From contig NZ_SMMD01000825.1 in the NCBI RefSeq assembly GCF_009711475.1, positions 1 through 9,610 of the forward strand: DNA of 9,610 nt. Reading direction: 5' to 3'. The notes under the pieces are model-generated. The model was not told where the DNA came from and did no database searches. It saw nothing but the letters and a program-made list of their open reading frames with translations. Below are positions 8,001-9,610 of the stretch, one piece after another. A program made the position numbers and the translations under genes. The DNA is from Fulvivirga aurantia. GTDB taxonomy: Bacteria > Bacteroidota > Bacteroidia > Cytophagales > Cyclobacteriaceae. Position 1 is the first letter of the stretch; every line of letters begins with the position of its first letter.

Positions 8001-9279
8001 AGTCTGGAAAGACTGGGAAGCTTTTGCGGCTTATGCTTTTAATAAATCTCACTCTACCTGCTATTCTCTGGTGGCGTATCACACGGCCTACCTCAAGGCC
8101 CACTACCCTGCTGAATATATGGCGGCCGTGCTCACGCACAACCAAAGTAATATTGAGAAAGTCACCTTCTTTATGGAGGAGTGTCGTAGCCAGGGCATCA
8201 AAGTACTTGGGCCTCACATCAATGAATCGCAGGTAAACTTTGCGGTAAACAAAGAAGGAGAAATACGTTTCGGATTAGGCGCTATCAAAGGTAGTGGTGA
8301 GGCGGCTGTTGAAGCCATAATACAGGAAAGAGAGGAAAACGGGCCGTTCAAAGATATTTTTGAGTTTGCCGAGCGCGTTAAACTCAGAACAGTAAATAAG
8401 AAAACATTTGAATGCCTGGCGATGTCTGGTGCCTTTGATTGTTTTCAGGAATACCACAGAAGACAATATTTACACGCTGCTGAGGGCGAATTGAGCCTTA
8501 TTGAAATGGTAATTAAGTACGCCAACAAAATGCAGCAAGAGGCTGACAGTGCTCAGGCTTCGTTGTTTGGTGGTAGCGCAGGTGTAGAAACTCCCAAGCC
8601 AAAAGTAAGTCCTATCGAGCCATTTGGTGAGATCGAAAAGCTTAATATCGAGCGTGATGTTGTCGGCCTTTATATTTCGGGCCACCCATTAGACGATTTT
8701 GCTTTCGAAATAGAAACTTTCTGTAACACAGAGCTTAAAGAGCTTGAAGATCTGAATGCTTTACAAGCCCGAGGAGAAGTTCGTTTGGCTGGTATCGTTT
8801 CTAGTTTTGCCCACAGAACTACCAAAAACGGAAAACCTTTTGGAACGCTCACACTTGAAGACTACAATAGTAATTTTACTTTCTTTTTGTTTGGTGAAGA
8901 CTACCTGAAATTTAAGGAATACTTAATGCAAGGCTGGTTCTTGTACATTCAGGGTACGGCCGCAGAGCGTAAATGGGGAGGCCCACAGCTTGAGTTTAAA
9001 ATTAGAACCATTGAGTTGCTCAATGACCTGAGAGATAAGAAGAGTAAAGGTGTGAGGGTAAATGTAAATGTCGCCCAACTAAGCTTGTCTACGATCGAAG
9101 AGATTGAGCGCCTTTGTCACAAGCATAAAGGTGACTGTCCGCTGCATGTGAAGCTTATGGATGCTGAGGAGAATATAATGGTAGAATTGATGTCGAGAAA
9201 GTACAAAATAAACCCTAGTAATGAGCTGATTAAGGCCATGAAAGAAATACCGGAAATTAAGTGCCGTGTGTTGGTTTAA
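5047..9279 (+). CDS. dnaE: DNA polymerase III subunit alpha with fused N-terminal DEDDh 3'-5' exonuclease
   Basis: Catalytic subunit of the replicative polymerase (1410 aa); it extends DNA from primers at the fork on the sliding clamp. Exonuclease domain, about 1-190: FDTETTG (D6, E8), GHNVDFD (D105) and HDAAYD (H172, D177), a complete DEDDh set, so proofreading is probably carried in the same chain. PHP domain, about 240-460: HLHVH (244-248) and GCE (303-305) are kept, but TDL (L280) and NDVYY (Y447) replace the usual TDH and NDVHY. Polymerase core: GPGRGSAAGSA (612-622), PDIDIDF with D654 and D656, KMDFLGL with D808. Clamp-binding motif QASLF, 1170-1174. OB-fold, about 1245-1325 (VRLAGIVSS, GTLTLED), then a C-terminal domain that may bind tau. 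The start at 5047 is right because the exonuclease strand begins at residue 2. The longer N-terminus compared with E. coli DnaE is explained by the exonuclease. The reading frame is intact; the gene is followed after 46 bp by the holin-like gene. Confidence 0.97.
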   Translation: MYLIFDTETTGLPHNYSAPITDLDNWPRLVQIAWQLHDGDGSLLSSENYIVKPEGFTIPFNSEKVHGISTKRALEEGHDLAEVLQKFKSDLERTQVVIGHNVDFDNRVVGAEFVRVDREDDGNELQETDKIDTSEVSKEFCQLKGGIGGRLKSPKLIELHEKLFGVPFDDAHDAAYDVDATAKCFFGLIKEKVVKPIDETAVEDITYQRPDLDDANFAKKEKSTTVHMGGDAEAAKNIDHAFSHLHVHTQYSVLQAVPNIKGLIARAKKYNMPAVAITDLGNMFGAFKFVREALNNEIKPIVGCEFFIAEERTKLKFTKDNPDKRYNQVLIAKNKDGYHNLAKLSSLAYMEGLYGIYPRIDKELVKQYSENVIALTGSLSSEIPYLILNVGEHQAEEAFQWYLDVFKDDFYVELIRHGLEEESKVNDVLLAFARKYDVKVIAANDVYYLDKEDANAHDVLLCVKEGELQSTPKGRGRGFRYGFPNEEYYFKSQEEMKTLFSDIPEAIENLSELIDKIEPYKLDRDVLLPAFNIPDEFKDPADDEDGGKRGENAFLRHLTYEGAKKRYEEITDEIRERLDFELETIRNTGYPGYFLIVQDFTTKAREMGVSVGPGRGSAAGSAVAYCIGITNVDPIAYDLLFERFLNPDRVSLPDIDIDFDDEGRDKVIQYVIDKYGQNQVAQIITYGTMAAKSSIRDAARVMELPLMEANDLAKLVPERPGTSLDKAFREVKDLEQIRQGTDLKGQVLNQAKVLEGSVRNTGTHACGVIITPDDLTKFIPVSTAKDSDMLITQFDNSVVEDAGMLKMDFLGLKTLTIIKSAIANVKARHGIEIDIESVPLDDPKTYELYQKGYTNGTFQFESPGMQKHLRALKPDKFEDLIAMNALYRPGPMEYIPNFIARKHGDEEITYDIEDMKENLAETYGITVYQEQVMLLSQKLAGFSKGDADVLRKAMGKKIFALLEKLKPKFIDGGKERGHDPKILEKVWKDWEAFAAYAFNKSHSTCYSLVAYHTAYLKAHYPAEYMAAVLTHNQSNIEKVTFFMEECRSQGIKVLGPHINESQVNFAVNKEGEIRFGLGAIKGSGEAAVEAIIQEREENGPFKDIFEFAERVKLRTVNKKTFECLAMSGAFDCFQEYHRRQYLHAAEGELSLIEMVIKYANKMQQEADSAQASLFGGSAGVETPKPKVSPIEPFGEIEKLNIERDVVGLYISGHPLDDFAFEIETFCNTELKELEDLNALQARGEVRLAGIVSSFAHRTTKNGKPFGTLTLEDYNSNFTFFLFGEDYLKFKEYLMQGWFLYIQGTAAERKWGGPQLEFKIRTIELLNDLRDKKSKGVRVNVNVAQLSLSTIEEIERLCHKHKGDCPLHVKLMDAEENIMVELMSRKYKINPSNELIKAMKEIPEIKCRVLV

Positions 9280-9325
9280 TCAAACATAAAAATCCATTTT
9301 CTGTTATCTCTCAAACTAAACGTAT

Positions 9326-9610
9326 ATGGAATTCATTCTTCAATTGATACTTACCCCGGTCGCTATCGTGATTATGTCTCGTGCTGTAGACGGTATTTAC
9401 ATCAAGGACTTCAAGGCCGCTTTTATTACTTCCTTGTTGATTATTATCGTGGGCTTTTTAGTTGGCTGGCTACTTACTTTTATTCTAAATGTGGCTACTC
9501 TGGGTCTGCTTTGGCTGGTTGGTCTAGGCATTATCACACGCACAATTGCTTACGCCATAATCATTGAAATTATCGATCAGTTTAGAAGCGATTTCAACAC
9601 AAAAGGCTTT
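9326..9610 (+). CDS. 'Phage holin family' small membrane protein (PF04020-like), partial at window end
   Basis: The first 95 residues are visible; the frame runs off the window without a stop. The protein begins MEFILQLILTPVAIVIMSR and has at least three hydrophobic stretches: about 3-17; 33-56 (FITSLLIIIVGFLVGWLL and on); and 60-84 (NVATLGLLWLVGLGIITRT and on). The second and third are separated by only a few residues. The pattern 'TLGLLWLVGLG' followed by a basic TRT and a final IEIIDQFRSDFNTKGF fits the short four-helix proteins annotated as phage holin family (PF04020) in many bacteria. In this phylum they are usual chromosomal genes and no lysis function has to be assumed; the real role is not known. 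ATG 9326 starts 46 bp after dnaE. I see no terminator in the gap, so read-through from dnaE is possible. Confidence 0.8.
   Translation, partial: MEFILQLILTPVAIVIMSRAVDGIYIKDFKAAFITSLLIIIVGFLVGWLLTFILNVATLGLLWLVGLGIITRTIAYAIIIEIIDQFRSDFNTKGF

Noticed and set aside
7880..8236. 118-codon + strand open frame inside dnaE
   Set aside because: It lies fully inside the conserved polymerase coding frame, has a composition unlike a real protein (rich in Arg, Lys, Leu and Trp with no recognisable pattern) and is best explained as a shadow frame.
9326..9610. Holin-like gene as a sign of a prophage
   Set aside because: No endolysin, integrase, portal or tail gene is nearby, the neighbour is dnaE, and PF04020-type proteins are common chromosomal genes in non-phage settings.

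Overview
The window looks like chromosomal DNA of a Bacteroidota bacterium, probably of the Cytophagales type. The evidence is a FecR-type anti-sigma factor with a C-terminal DUF4974-like domain, a TonB-dependent receptor that starts with STN and carboxypeptidase-like (CarboxypepD_reg) domains, a DNA polymerase III alpha subunit with a fused N-terminal DEDDh exonuclease, AT-rich intergenic DNA, and gene starts without Shine-Dalgarno sequences. The lineage is inferred from protein architecture only.

Layout. (1) Positions 3-4273, + strand: a surface-signalling and uptake unit. A few codons that may be the tail of an ECF sigma factor are followed by a FecR-like anti-sigma factor and, 12 bp later, by a large outer-membrane TonB-dependent receptor. 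The STN domain of the receptor and the periplasmic part of FecR are the expected partners in a FecIRA-like relay: ligand binding at the outer membrane, then FecR, then the sigma factor. No SusD gene follows, so this is not a Sus-type glycan locus. The ligand is unknown; a ferric chelate is the default guess. (2) Positions 4274-4450: a compact 3' region with three hairpins. These are a small stem, a 63-bp nested inverted repeat with 14-bp arms, and a clear intrinsic terminator with a GAAA loop. (3) Positions 4451-4834, - strand: a small STAS/SEC14 (SpoIIAA-like) protein gene with a GTG start, converging on the receptor gene. (4) Positions 4835-5046: a divergent AT-rich intergenic region with a good -7-like box for the small gene and only a weak one for the next gene. 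(5) Positions 5047-9279, + strand: dnaE, the replicative polymerase subunit, 1410 aa, apparently intact. (6) Positions 9326-9610, + strand: the first 95 codons of a small membrane protein of the 'phage holin family' (PF04020-like), cut by the window end.

Most of the window is ordinary core and envelope biology. The points most worth a second look are the nested inverted repeat at 4337-4399, the canonical EF-hand-type calcium loop inside the receptor barrel (residues 607-618), and the DnaE pattern in which the PHP metal site has lost ligands while the fused exonuclease site is intact. I see no convincing undescribed multi-gene system, phage, CRISPR array or transposase.
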